From the NCBI RefSeq assembly GCF_007896435.1, contig NZ_VCBL01000001.1:2231078-2295077 (forward strand): DNA of 64,000 nt, in the 5' to 3' direction. The DNA is from Rummeliibacillus suwonensis (GTDB taxonomy: Bacteria > Bacillota > Bacilli > Bacillales_A > Planococcaceae). Position numbers and translations under genes: made by a program. The notes below the pieces were generated by a model. It saw only the letters and a program-made list of their open reading frames with translations, had not been told where the DNA came from and ran no database searches. Shown piece by piece: positions 1 to 7,652 of this stretch (position 1 is its first letter; the number at the start of each line of letters is the position of its first letter).

Positions 1-430
1 TTGTTAAATCTGCAAATGCAAGCATATACCATTTTGGTTGCAATCCTATTCTGACATGCACCTGCGCAATTTTATATCGTTGCTGTATAAATTCTGAATC
101 AATTTTACCAGAAAAAAGTTGGATCAAATGGTCAGTAAGTGTTTTTTTCAAACGTTCTACTGAACTATGATCTTCAATAATTTTCATGAGACTTGGCTCA
201 TTTGCTAAATTTGAATAAAAATTATCCACAATTTTTTCAATGTTTTGCTTCACATACAGTTGCAATAATTGAATAGCAGCTAAATCATAGATAGTAAAAC
301 CAGCCATTTTTAAAATGCTCTGAATTTCACTAGTAGAATTCGCTGCTATTACAACGTTTTTTTCATTTCTTTTAATCTCACCTAATAAGTCAGGCTCTTC
401 TTTCTTACTTTTTCTAAATTTGTTTACCAC
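1..430 (-). CDS. hemAT: HemAT-type globin-coupled sensor (N-terminal part; runs off window start)
   Basis: Partial gene: 143 codons of the N-terminal protoglobin domain, reading off the left edge. The segment VHVRIGLQPKWYM (residues about 124-136) matches the F-helix region of HemAT, with His125 as probable proximal haem ligand and Tyr72 at the usual distal tyrosine position. The family is a soluble oxygen-sensing methyl-accepting chemotaxis transducer, so a coiled-coil signalling domain is expected outside the window. The start is GTG at 430 or TTG at 433; a GGGGGG ribosome-binding site lies at 440-445. Domain identity is read from sequence; the chemotaxis role is family knowledge. Confidence 0.85.
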   Translation of the reverse strand, partial: MVNKFRKSKKEEPDLLGEIKRNEKNVVIAANSTSEIQSILKMAGFTIYDLAAIQLLQLYVKQNIEKIVDNFYSNLANEPSLMKIIEDHSSVERLKKTLTDHLIQLFSGKIDSEFIQQRYKIAQVHVRIGLQPKWYMLAFADLT

Positions 431-860
431 CAATTTATTCCCCCCATTGAATTGACGTAAACTACTACACTAATTTATTGATAAATAAAGATTACTTTGT
501 ATTACAATACTAAGGATACTATTAAATCTCCTAGAATTGTATAAACATGTTACTAAAAGTATAAAAATGTATCATGTTATAGAAATATTAGTAAATTAAG
601 AACAGTAATAACTTCATATTTAAAAGCATGTTCAAGTACCTACATCATTTTTAAATAGCATTCCCTATTTCCTAATTTATTCATTTTACTATTCAGTATA
701 TTTTACCTTATTTTCTTATAAATTTGCAGGATGGAGGAATAATATTTTAACCAATTTATTTAATTTCATATAAATTAATCAATTTCATAATACAATATTC
801 AGATAAAAAACAAGAACATTTCAAAACAACATGAACATTAATATTCAGAAATTTTTGTTC
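431..860. other. AT-rich non-coding stretch upstream of hemAT
   Basis: No convincing gene on either strand. It is AT-rich, contains short dyads, and presumably carries the hemAT promoter, but no clear -35/-10 pair could be assigned. Confidence 0.4.
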
Positions 861-1135
861 TGCTCCAGGAGGCGCTTTCCACGGGCTTGGCTTCAATCTC
901 CTCGAGTCAACACGATGTTGACTCCAGATCTCCTTCCGCATCGAAAGCGTAAGCGACAGATGTGAAGCCGTTACCACAGGACGTGGCGAACTTAGGCTTT
1001 GTCCCTTAAAACGTTCCTGCGGGGCTTTCAGCTCAAGCTTTTCCCGTAGGACTTTGAATAATCCTCCTTGAACTCACACCGCACGAAGGAAATGCGCATA
1101 CATTTTCGAGGAGTCGCCGTCTTTCGCTCCACAAC
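861..1135. repeat. Bacillaceae-type intergenic repeat (GC-richer, structured)
   Basis: This stretch is clearly more GC-rich than its surroundings and is full of short dyads, for example TCAACACGATGTTGA. Its right end (CGAGGAGTCGCCGTCTTTCG) resembles a repeat very commonly seen between genes in Bacillaceae genomes (recalled, not searched). An apparent 73-codon reading frame in it on the minus strand is a by-product. The motif CCACAGGACGTGGCG at about 975-989 also occurs inside the long variant of the other repeat family of this window (copies near 30.7 and 37.3 kb). A shorter decayed relative is at about 42105-42215. Confidence 0.6.
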
Positions 1136-1224
1136 TATCAAAATTAGTTATTCTTAAATGTTTGTATTTTTTAAGAAGAAAATGATTTATGAAATTCATT
1201 CAATTTTAATAAAGTAATAATTTA

Positions 1225-1254
1225 TACAGTGGTTGTTTTTTTGTAACCACTGTA
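1225..1254. repeat. Perfect 10-bp inverted repeat (hairpin)
   Basis: TACAGTGGTT at 1225-1234 pairs perfectly with AACCACTGTA at 1245-1254 around a T-rich 10-nt loop. It stands 20 bp from a second, larger hairpin. No gene ends here on either strand, so a plain terminator role is not obvious. Confidence 0.75.
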
Positions 1255-1273
1255 AATCAGCAGACTTTTACAG

Positions 1274-1330
1274 ACAGGAAGAACCCCCACTTATCCTTTT
1301 TGCTTTTTATAAAGTGGGGGTTCTTCCTGT
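1274..1330. repeat. Perfect 19-bp inverted repeat (hairpin)
   Basis: ACAGGAAGAACCCCCACTT at 1274-1292 is exactly reverse-complementary to 1312-1330, with a 19-nt loop. The arm contains the CCCCCAC / GTGGGGG element also used in the first stem of the window's 155-215 bp repeat family, so it may be a relative of that family or the end of a lost mobile element. Confidence 0.75.
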
Positions 1331-1622
1331 ATCTAAATGTGAGATAAATATCAAGTATTGCTTTAGTTGATCATGTTAATTGTGATGTACCGCTATTTTG
1401 TTAAAACGATCACTAATAATTCATGCAATCGGCGAAATATCCTTTTAATGATCAATCCCCTATTTCACCTATATTCCTTTTCTTTTCCCTTATCGATTAA
1501 AAATTCATGTTATGGTGATGATCGGCGATGTGAATTCGAGTCCAATTGTATTGTCTCTATACCTTATTGCTCGATTGATTCTTTATCAGTAGATAATGTA
1601 AAGCAAATAGTTTTTTATATAA

Positions 1623-1642
1623 ATTACTCATTTTGTGTAACT
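1623..1642. repeat. 20-bp direct repeat, distal copy
   Basis: ATTACTCATTTTGTGTAACT, identical to 1847-1866 and 224 bp away from it. It overlaps the stop codon of the small Xre gene. Confidence 0.85.
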
Positions 1643-1834
1643 TTTGGTTAAAAAAAGCTCTTCTATTGGCATTTCCAAAATGTCAGCTATTATTCTTGCG
1701 TTCTCAAGTGAAGGCTTTACTATCCCATATTCAATATTTGCATAACCTGAAGCACTTTTATAGCCTAATTTTTTTGATAAGTAAGTAATTGTTATTCCTT
1801 TAGCTTTTCTAGCTTCGCGCAATCTATCATTCAT
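1628..1834 (-). CDS. Small Xre-family (Cro/CI-like) DNA-binding regulator
   Basis: A 68-residue protein that is almost entirely one HTH_3 domain (LREARKAKGITITYLSKKLG...). ATG 1834 is chosen because GAGGTGAGGAGA precedes it; an in-frame ATG at 1855 lies inside a 20-bp repeat that is probably operator DNA. It is divergent from a second Xre gene at 1983, the arrangement of a phage-type CI/Cro switch, but no other phage genes are nearby. A perfect 20-bp direct repeat flanks the gene, and the TGA stop lies inside the distal copy. Target genes are unknown. Confidence 0.75.
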   Translation of the reverse strand: MNDRLREARKAKGITITYLSKKLGYKSASGYANIEYGIVKPSLENARIIADILEMPIEELFLTKSYTK

Positions 1835-1846
1835 TCTCCTCACCTC

Positions 1847-1948
1847 ATTACTCATTTTGTGTAACTATATTCCTATTATATTCACTCTTTTTGAGTAAGT
1901 CAACCTTTTATTACTCTTTTTGAGTATTTTTTTACATAAATTGTGTAA
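1847..1948. promoter_or_regulatory. Operator cluster between divergent Xre genes
   Basis: The divergent control region holds a series of related dyads: ATTACTCATTTTGTGTAACT (1847-1866), ACTCTTTTTGAGTAA (1884-1898), ACTCTTTTTGAGTA (1913-1926) and a weaker TTACATAAATTGTGTAA (1932-1948). The core ACTCnTTTTGnGTAA is a near-palindrome of the kind bound by Cro/CI-type dimers. The repeats are seen directly; that one or both Xre proteins bind them is inference. Confidence 0.65.
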
Positions 1949-1982
1949 AAGATGATAGAATCTATTCTTAAGGGGTGATTAT

Positions 1983-2390
1983 GTGGATACCTTAGGCACT
2001 CGTCTTACTTATTTAAGAGAAAAAAGAGGTTGGACTAAAACATACGTAGCAAATAAATTAGGCATCAAAACTGTTTCAACATACGCGAACTGGGAATATG
2101 GAACTAGACAGCCTGATAATGAAATGTTGGTTAAAATCGCTGATTTATATGATGTCTCTTTAGATTTTTTACTTGGTCGTTCAGATGCTATGAATCCAAA
2201 AGAATTTGAAAATGCTGGTATCACAAACGAAGAGTATACAAGTTTAACTCCTTATCAAAGAGAAGTAGTTGATTTCTTTCTAGTAAGAGAAGATTTATTC
2301 TTCCATGACAATCCTGAAAAGCTAATGGATGCACTTGAGCAATTTGAAATCTTCTATGAAGTTTGGAAAAAACAGCAAGATAAAAAGTAA
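1983..2390 (+). CDS. Xre-family transcriptional regulator with C-terminal extension
   Basis: A 135-residue protein with an N-terminal HTH_3 domain (about residues 5-62, ending in the typical YDVSLDFLLGRS) followed by an acidic, aromatic-rich tail of about 70 residues with no recognised domain. The start is GTG at 1983 (SD AGGGGTGAT at 1971-1979); the overlapping ATG at 1981 reads into a stop after four codons. It is divergent from the small Xre gene and shares its operator-rich control region. It resembles repressors of prophage or integrative elements, yet no integrase or structural gene is present. Confidence 0.75.
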   Translation: MDTLGTRLTYLREKRGWTKTYVANKLGIKTVSTYANWEYGTRQPDNEMLVKIADLYDVSLDFLLGRSDAMNPKEFENAGITNEEYTSLTPYQREVVDFFLVREDLFFHDNPEKLMDALEQFEIFYEVWKKQQDKK

Positions 2391-2392
2391 TG

Positions 2393-2427
2393 GAAAGGGA
2401 TATAGTTTACTATGTCTCTTTTTTCAT
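2393..2427 (+). terminator. Probable terminator of the rightward Xre gene
   Basis: AAGGGATATAG ... CTATGTCTCTT forms a G-U-containing hairpin followed by a T-run immediately after the stop codon. Confidence 0.5.
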
Positions 2428-2905
2428 TACTTTTGAATAATATCTATGTCTATATTTCAGCAAGTGCATATTTCGGTCAAGATCGTTCGAATCAATTTCT
2501 TATATCATAAAAATAAACAACTATCCAGTCAATAGGAGCTTTTGAGAAAAATAAAAAACACCTCATTTTAGTAGATGTCACGAAATACACATACTAGAAA
2601 TGAGGTGTTTCTTCAAATTCCTAAAACCATTATTAATTATCGACAATCAGATGTATTGATTGTTTGTATTCAGTGAATGAGGTTCCCCCACACTAAATTC
2701 TAAAAACGAAAAGCTTTTAATTTCAACTTTCTATTTGTCTCAATTAACATTTTATCTGATTTGTTATTGCAAAAGCCGATTTAACTACTCTACCCTAGTA
2801 AGAGTGAAAGTTTCTTCCTGTTTACCGGCATACCATCTTCCGTGATCGTCCCTCGTTAACGCTTATTTATCGATTTTAAGCTTGGAAATGGCGTTGCTGA
2901 CAAGA
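2428..2905. other. Non-coding interval with one long hairpin
   Basis: About 480 bp without a supportable gene. It contains a near-perfect inverted repeat: AAACACCTCATTTTAGTA at 2556-2573 pairs with 2592-2610 with a single bulged base. Around 2800-2850 there is weak similarity to the decayed structured repeats seen elsewhere. Nothing else is recognisable. Confidence 0.5.
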
Positions 2906-3793
2906 TCATTTTTTGACCGCATCTTTTGTCCAGCTATCGACTTTATCCTGATTATCTTTAATCCAATCTTCTGCAGCCTCTTCTGGGTCTTTCCCATCTG
3001 CTATATCAAGCATCACTTGCTCCATATCTTTTGTAGACCAGTGGAATTGATCCAATACTTTATATGCTTCTGGTGAATCTTTTTTTAGATCTTTTCTAGC
3101 AAACGTATGGATAGATTCCTCTTTACCATAGATTTCTTTTGGATCATCTAAATATTTCAAATCATATTTTTGGAACATCCAATGTGGTGACCAACCTGTG
3201 ACAATGATATCTTTTTTGTCTTTGATAGCTTTACCAAGCGCAACTGTCATTGCACCCGAAGAAGATGTTTTAACATTCCATGATGTTAAATTATCATAGT
3301 TCTTTAAAGCCTTCTCAGTTGCTGCCACAACACCTGCACCAGGTTCAATTCCTGTAATGGTGCTATTGGCTTCTTTTTTTAAATCACTGATGGAGTCAAC
3401 ATCCATATATGCAGGTACAACCAAGCCCACTTTTGCACCTTTTAAATTTGTTCCAAGATCTTCTAAGCTATCTTTATATTTGGCATATTGAGCCGCATGT
3501 GTGTTTGGTAGCCAACCTGCCACCATCGCATCTGCCTCACCTTTTGAAACAGCTTCCCACATAATTGCATTATCGAGTGGCGTTAATGTTACATCATAAC
3601 CCATATCCTCAAGTACTTTACCAATAACATTCGTTGAGGCGACTTCTGTATCCCATTCCACATAAGCCAAATTGATTTTCTCATTTTTGGAAGAATTTGC
3701 AGAGTTACTATCTGATGAACCACATCCAGCTAAAATAGCACTTAAACCTAACCCCACTACAAGACCTAAAGATTTTATTTTTTTGAATTTCAT
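2906..3793 (-). CDS. opuAC: Glycine betaine ABC transporter substrate-binding lipoprotein
   Basis: A 295-residue lipoprotein: a basic/hydrophobic signal peptide ends in the lipobox ILAGC (Cys24), so the protein is anchored outside the membrane. The mature part is the OpuAC/ProX-type betaine-binding fold (INLAYVEWDTEVAST ... NAIMWEAVSKGEADAMVAGW), with conserved tryptophans of the kind that form the aromatic cage for quaternary amines. Length matches B. subtilis OpuAC (about 293). It is the last gene of opuAA-opuAB-opuAC, 13 bp after the permease. Role: high-affinity uptake of glycine betaine (perhaps proline betaine) for osmoprotection. Confidence 0.92.
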   Translation of the reverse strand: MKFKKIKSLGLVVGLGLSAILAGCGSSDSNSANSSKNEKINLAYVEWDTEVASTNVIGKVLEDMGYDVTLTPLDNAIMWEAVSKGEADAMVAGWLPNTHAAQYAKYKDSLEDLGTNLKGAKVGLVVPAYMDVDSISDLKKEANSTITGIEPGAGVVAATEKALKNYDNLTSWNVKTSSSGAMTVALGKAIKDKKDIIVTGWSPHWMFQKYDLKYLDDPKEIYGKEESIHTFARKDLKKDSPEAYKVLDQFHWSTKDMEQVMLDIADGKDPEEAAEDWIKDNQDKVDSWTKDAVKK

Positions 3794-3806
3794 CTAATCA
3801 TCCTTC

Positions 3807-4661
3807 TTATTCGTATTTTTTCTTATTAAAGCTTTGTGTAAGACGGTCAATAATGATAGCAAAAATCACTAAACCTAATCCTGCTACAAAACCATTTCCC
3901 ACTTGTGCACGTTGTAAAGCTGACAATACTTTACGTCCTAATCCAGGTGCACCAATCATAGATGCTATTACTACCATTGAAAGAGCCAGCATAACTGTTT
4001 GATTGATCCCTGCCATGATTGTTGATTTTGCAAGAGGAAGTTCAATCTTGAATAATTTTTGAGATGGAGTACTACCAAAGGATTCCGAAGCTTCTACTAG
4101 CTCTTTTGGCACTTGGCGTATTCCGAGGTTTGTAAAACGAATAGTTGGGGGGATAGCAAATATAATAGATGCAAATACACCTGGTACAACACCGATTCCA
4201 AAAAAGGCAACGGCTGGTATTAAATAAACAAAGCCCGGCATTGTTTGCATAAAGTCTAAAATCGGTTTAATGACTTCCTCTGCCCATTTACTTTTAGACA
4301 TGATGATTCCAATTGGAATACCCAAAATAATAGAAATAAGACTTGCAAATAATACAAGTGTCACTGTATTCATAAGCTCATCCCATAAATTCTGATTGTA
4401 GATAAATAACAGACCGATTATAGAAAAAATGGTCAATCCTAATTTTTTACCTGAAGCTAAAAATGCTATGATAGCTATGATCAGTATAAATAGGATCGGT
4501 GGTATAGTAGTCAATAAATTGGTGATGGAATCCATTAACCATTCACCATTAGATTGCAATGCATCAAACAATCCTGAAAAATTCTTTGTCATCCAATCCA
4601 TTGCACTTTGCGTCCAATCGGCAACTGGCAGTCTTGGAATATTATCGAGGAAGTTACTCAT
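3807..4661 (-). CDS. opuAB: Glycine betaine ABC transporter permease
   Basis: A 284-residue membrane protein of the binding-protein-dependent permease family. An amphipathic N-terminal region (about 60 residues) is followed by several membrane spans and the EAA-type cytoplasmic loop near [25 protein letters not shown], which contacts the ATPase. ATG 4661 is preferred over an upstream in-frame ATG at 4679: AGGAGG lies 9 nt ahead, and the product then begins [12 protein letters not shown] like OpuAB. The first codons overlap the 3' end of opuAA by 8 bp, implying translational coupling. Confidence 0.92.
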   Translation of the reverse strand: MSNFLDNIPRLPVADWTQSAMDWMTKNFSGLFDALQSNGEWLMDSITNLLTTIPPILFILIIAIIAFLASGKKLGLTIFSIIGLLFIYNQNLWDELMNTVTLVLFASLISIILGIPIGIIMSKSKWAEEVIKPILDFMQTMPGFVYLIPAVAFFGIGVVPGVFASIIFAIPPTIRFTNLGIRQVPKELVEASESFGSTPSQKLFKIELPLAKSTIMAGINQTVMLALSMVVIASMIGAPGLGRKVLSALQRAQVGNGFVAGLGLVIFAIIIDRLTQSFNKKKYE

Positions 4662-5853
4662 GCAAAATCGCCTCCTCATTTCCCTTTGCTAACGCTTCAA
4701 TCACAACACCTCTGATTAAAATACCCACCAACCGATTATTTTTCATAACCGCTACGGGTGTTGGAGCATCATAAATCACATGAAAAACATCTTGAATAAG
4801 TGTATCGTGATTGACAGTTATCATGTTTGTTTGAACGATTTTTTTGATATCTTTATCGCCACGTTTTGCGGATTCTAAGGCATCATCTGCAGTAATGTAT
4901 CCTTTTAAATTACGCGCTCTATCAATCGCCACTAGTAAACTAACTTTTTCTTCTCTCATACGAGAAAGTGCCACTTTGGGTCCATCCTGTTCTACGTTTA
5001 CCGTAATTGGACGTATCATAATATTTTCTGCAGTTAACACTTTAGAGCGATCCACATCTTCAACAAAATGACGAACATATTCATTTGCCGGATTTGTTAA
5101 AATTTCTTCACCAGTACCAATTTGGATAATTTGTCCGTCTTTCATAATAGCGATTCGATCGCCTATGCGTAGAGCTTCGTTCAAGTCATGTGTGATAAAT
5201 ATAATGGTCTTTTGCATCGTTTCCTGTAAATCTAATAATTCATCTTGCATTTCTTTTCGAATAAGCGGATCTAGTGCTGAAAAGGCCTCATCCATCAATA
5301 AAATATCTGGATCATTCGCTAATGCTCTTGCTAATCCTACACGTTGCTGCATCCCTCCAGATAATTGATGGGGATATTGATCTTTAAAATCTAGTAAACC
5401 CGCATTTTTTAATGCTTGTTCCGCCTTTTGTCGACGTTCCTCTTTTGAGATTCCTCGTACTTCGAGTCCATATTCTGTATTTTGTAAAATCGTTCGGTGA
5501 GGAAATAATCCAAAGTTTTGGAACACCATATTCATTTTTTCCCGCCGTACATTTCTCAACTGTTCTTTATTCATCTTTGAAATATTCTCGCCATCTATGA
5601 AAATATCACCGTTTGTTGGTTCTATTAATCGATTTAATAAACGAACAAGCGTAGATTTACCACTACCCGATAACCCCATAATGACAAATATTTCACCTTC
5701 GTTTACTGAAAAACTAGCGTTATAAACCCCTACCGTTACACCTGTTTTTTTCAAAATTTCTTTTTTAGAAGCTCCATTTTGCACAAGTTTAAGTGCTTGG
5801 TTTGTATGTTTTCCAAATACTTTACTGACATGATCAATTTTTATTTTTTGCAA
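4654..5853 (-). CDS. opuAA: Glycine betaine ABC transporter ATP-binding protein
   Basis: About 399 residues. Contains the Walker A motif GLSGSGKST, signature [15 protein letters not shown], Walker [14 protein letters not shown] and switch His (ITHD), then two C-terminal CBS domains (about residues 270-395), the OpuA-type osmosensing module. TTG 5853 is the best-spaced start, 8 nt from AGGAG at 5862-5866; ATG 5859 is only 2 nt from it, and an in-frame TTG at 5895 has no ribosome-binding site. First gene of the opuA operon, read from a promoter at 5927-5955 that overlaps a candidate BusR operator. Confidence 0.93.
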   Translation of the reverse strand: MQKIKIDHVSKVFGKHTNQALKLVQNGASKKEILKKTGVTVGVYNASFSVNEGEIFVIMGLSGSGKSTLVRLLNRLIEPTNGDIFIDGENISKMNKEQLRNVRREKMNMVFQNFGLFPHRTILQNTEYGLEVRGISKEERRQKAEQALKNAGLLDFKDQYPHQLSGGMQQRVGLARALANDPDILLMDEAFSALDPLIRKEMQDELLDLQETMQKTIIFITHDLNEALRIGDRIAIMKDGQIIQIGTGEEILTNPANEYVRHFVEDVDRSKVLTAENIMIRPITVNVEQDGPKVALSRMREEKVSLLVAIDRARNLKGYITADDALESAKRGDKDIKKIVQTNMITVNHDTLIQDVFHVIYDAPTPVAVMKNNRLVGILIRGVVIEALAKGNEEAILHE

Positions 5854-5913
5854 ATACATCTCTCCTAGACATTTTATTCTTTTGTAGGGAAGCAATTTAT
5901 GATTTATCGTTTA

Positions 5914-5955
5914 AGTGACAACTTAATGATAACAAAGAGTTGTTACTTTGGTCAA
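5914..5955 (-). promoter_or_regulatory. opuA promoter overlapped by candidate BusR operator
   Basis: On the minus strand, TTGACC (5955-5950), a 17-bp spacer and TTATCA (5932-5927) make a good SigA-type promoter for opuAA. An imperfect inverted repeat, AGTGACAACT (5914-5923) and AGTTGTTACT (5938-5947; 9 of 10 positions paired, 14-bp gap), covers the spacer, -10 and start region, as expected for a repressor site. Assignment to the BusR-like protein encoded just upstream is inference from position and family. Confidence 0.65.
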
Positions 5956-5999
5956 ATCATCTCTATTTCAATAGTCTCAGGGGAATTTTGCTAAATAAT

Positions 6000-6038
6000 A
6001 AAAAACATGAATGCATTCGATCAGCATTCATGTTTTTT
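6000..6038. terminator. Strong bidirectional-looking terminator between busR and opuAA
   Basis: AAAAAACATGAATGC (6000-6014) pairs perfectly with GCATTCATGTTTTTT (6024-6038). The 15-bp stem with A/T tract closes busR transcription and separates it from the opuA promoter. Confidence 0.9.
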
Positions 6039-6089
6039 GGGGACTATTCCTTAAGTTTTACTTGGCATTAAAGTACATCTTGACAGCAA

Positions 6090-6755
6090 CTATTGGTTGG
6101 CTGTAAAAAGGAAATTTTGAACAATGCCTATACACTGTTCATTTCCAATAAAATAAAGGACATCTTGATCATGTAATGTAGCATATGGGCCCGGTGATAA
6201 TAGAATTTCCTGTCCTCTCCGAATCCCCACTACCGTAGCAGTTGTATTTTGCCAGAAATTCATTTCTTCGATTGTCTTATTTAAATAGACACATGAATCA
6301 GTAATCGTTACTTGGAAAGGGACAAATGGATTGAGGGAATGAAAACGATCTGCCCTACTGACTAATTCCTTTGTTAAATTTTCAAGCTTCTCCAATTCTT
6401 CTTTTTGCTGAATAATCGTTTCTAGCATATCGCGTTGTATTTCCTTCACAGATTGTACATCTTGTAATTGATGAACAAACTTTGCAGCTTTTTCGTAGGA
6501 TTTAATAATAACGCCAGAACCTTTTGTCGCTTCAACAATTTCTAAATCCTGCAATACCGCAATTGCACGACGCGCTGTTTCAGAAGAAACACCATATTGA
6601 CTTGCTAAAGAAGAGCGAGCATATATTCTCTCTCCAACATGATATTTATTTTCTACTATTTTCGATGCAATATCTGCAGCAATAATCTGGTATTTTGCTT
6701 GTTTAATTTTCACTTTTTTTTCTGTTCCAGGCATCTGTGATCCATACCCTTTCAT
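6090..6755 (-). CDS. busR: BusR-like GntR/RCK_C regulator (c-di-AMP-responsive type)
   Basis: About 221 residues in three parts: a GntR-type winged HTH (about 15-85; ARSSLASQYGVSSETARRAI), a predicted coiled coil (about 90-135, rich in E/K/L/Q), and a TrkA-C/RCK_C domain (about 140-217). This architecture is that of BusR in lactococci and streptococci, which represses a betaine importer and binds cyclic di-AMP through RCK_C. Its position directly upstream of opuAA-AB-AC, with an inverted repeat on the opuA promoter, supports the same job here. c-di-AMP binding is inferred from family and context. ATG 6755 is the longest start; ATG 6734 is an alternative. Confidence 0.8.
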   Translation of the reverse strand: MKGYGSQMPGTEKKVKIKQAKYQIIAADIASKIVENKYHVGERIYARSSLASQYGVSSETARRAIAVLQDLEIVEATKGSGVIIKSYEKAAKFVHQLQDVQSVKEIQRDMLETIIQQKEELEKLENLTKELVSRADRFHSLNPFVPFQVTITDSCVYLNKTIEEMNFWQNTTATVVGIRRGQEILLSPGPYATLHDQDVLYFIGNEQCIGIVQNFLFTANQ

Positions 6756-6948
6756 AAAATAATAATTCTTTATACGCCTTATCTTATCACCTTGAATGAT
6801 GCGTTTCTATGATTATGATTAGATTTTATAGCTATTTTTGCATGATGAAACGCATTCTTCATCATCAAATTTTATTTTGTATTAGTTTTAACATGTGCAT
6901 TAGCCGAATATAATATTTAACATCATACAGCGGCGGAGGCTAATCTTT

Positions 6949-7572
6949 ATGAATTCTATATTTCCATATTTTTTATTAGGGGTATCATTGGCTGCACCAA
7001 TTGGCCCAGTAAAAGCGACTTTGCTAAATTTGGGTATTACCAATGGCTTTTTTCATGCTTGGTTCTTTAGTCTAGGTGCCATAGCCACTGATATTGTCTA
7101 TATGTTAATGGTATACCTGGGAATTGGTCAGTTGGTCGAATATCCATTTATTAAATCGATTCTCTGGTCTTTCGGATGCTTCGTCTTAGTCTATACTGGT
7201 ATTGAAAACTTACTATCACTTCATAAAAGGAAGTTAGATTCTTATTTAAAAAAAACAATTCGCTTAAGATATTCCTTTCTATCAGGATTTCTTATAGCCT
7301 TATTAAATCCTCTGACCATCCTTTTTTGGTTGGGAATTTATGGTTCTGTCTTAGTAGGTGGCTCTGGTAAAAATCATTTTGAAATTATTATTTATAGTTG
7401 TCTTATTTTATTTGGTATCATTTTGGTCGATTTAACAATGGCAACCATTTCAAGCGGCTCGAAAAAATTCTTATCTAGCACTTTTTTAAATATTTTATCT
7501 GTTGCCTCTTCTCTTTCTATGGTAGGCTTTGGCTTACATTTTGGATTTAGGGCATATGAATCACTTTTTTAA
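6949..7572 (+). CDS. LysE/RhtB-family amino-acid exporter
   Basis: A 207-residue integral membrane protein with about six hydrophobic spans and the LysE-family N-terminal signature (GVSLAAPIGPVKATLLNLGITNG). A second family motif lies near LIALLNPLTILFWLGIYG. Family members export amino acids or related metabolites; the substrate cannot be told from sequence. The start is supported by GGAGG 9 nt upstream. Divergent from busR and followed 80 bp later by an MFS pump, with no terminator between them. Confidence 0.8.
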   Translation: MNSIFPYFLLGVSLAAPIGPVKATLLNLGITNGFFHAWFFSLGAIATDIVYMLMVYLGIGQLVEYPFIKSILWSFGCFVLVYTGIENLLSLHKRKLDSYLKKTIRLRYSFLSGFLIALLNPLTILFWLGIYGSVLVGGSGKNHFEIIIYSCLILFGIILVDLTMATISSGSKKFLSSTFLNILSVASSLSMVGFGLHFGFRAYESLF

Positions 7573-7652
7573 CCATCTATTTGTTAAAAGGAAGTATATA
7601 ATAAGATTTTTCGGATACGATACCTTTATTGACGGAAAAATAGAGGTGTAAT

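Noticed and set aside
756-977. 73-codon minus-strand reading frame
   Set aside because: Lies in the GC-richer intergenic repeat, has no ribosome-binding site and no recognisable protein content.
1367-1651. 94-codon plus-strand reading frame
   Set aside because: No ribosome-binding site, atypical composition, and it overlaps the end of the better supported Xre gene.
1628-2390. Prophage start suggested by divergent Xre genes
   Set aside because: No integrase, antirepressor, replication or structural gene on either side; only a regulator pair can be supported.
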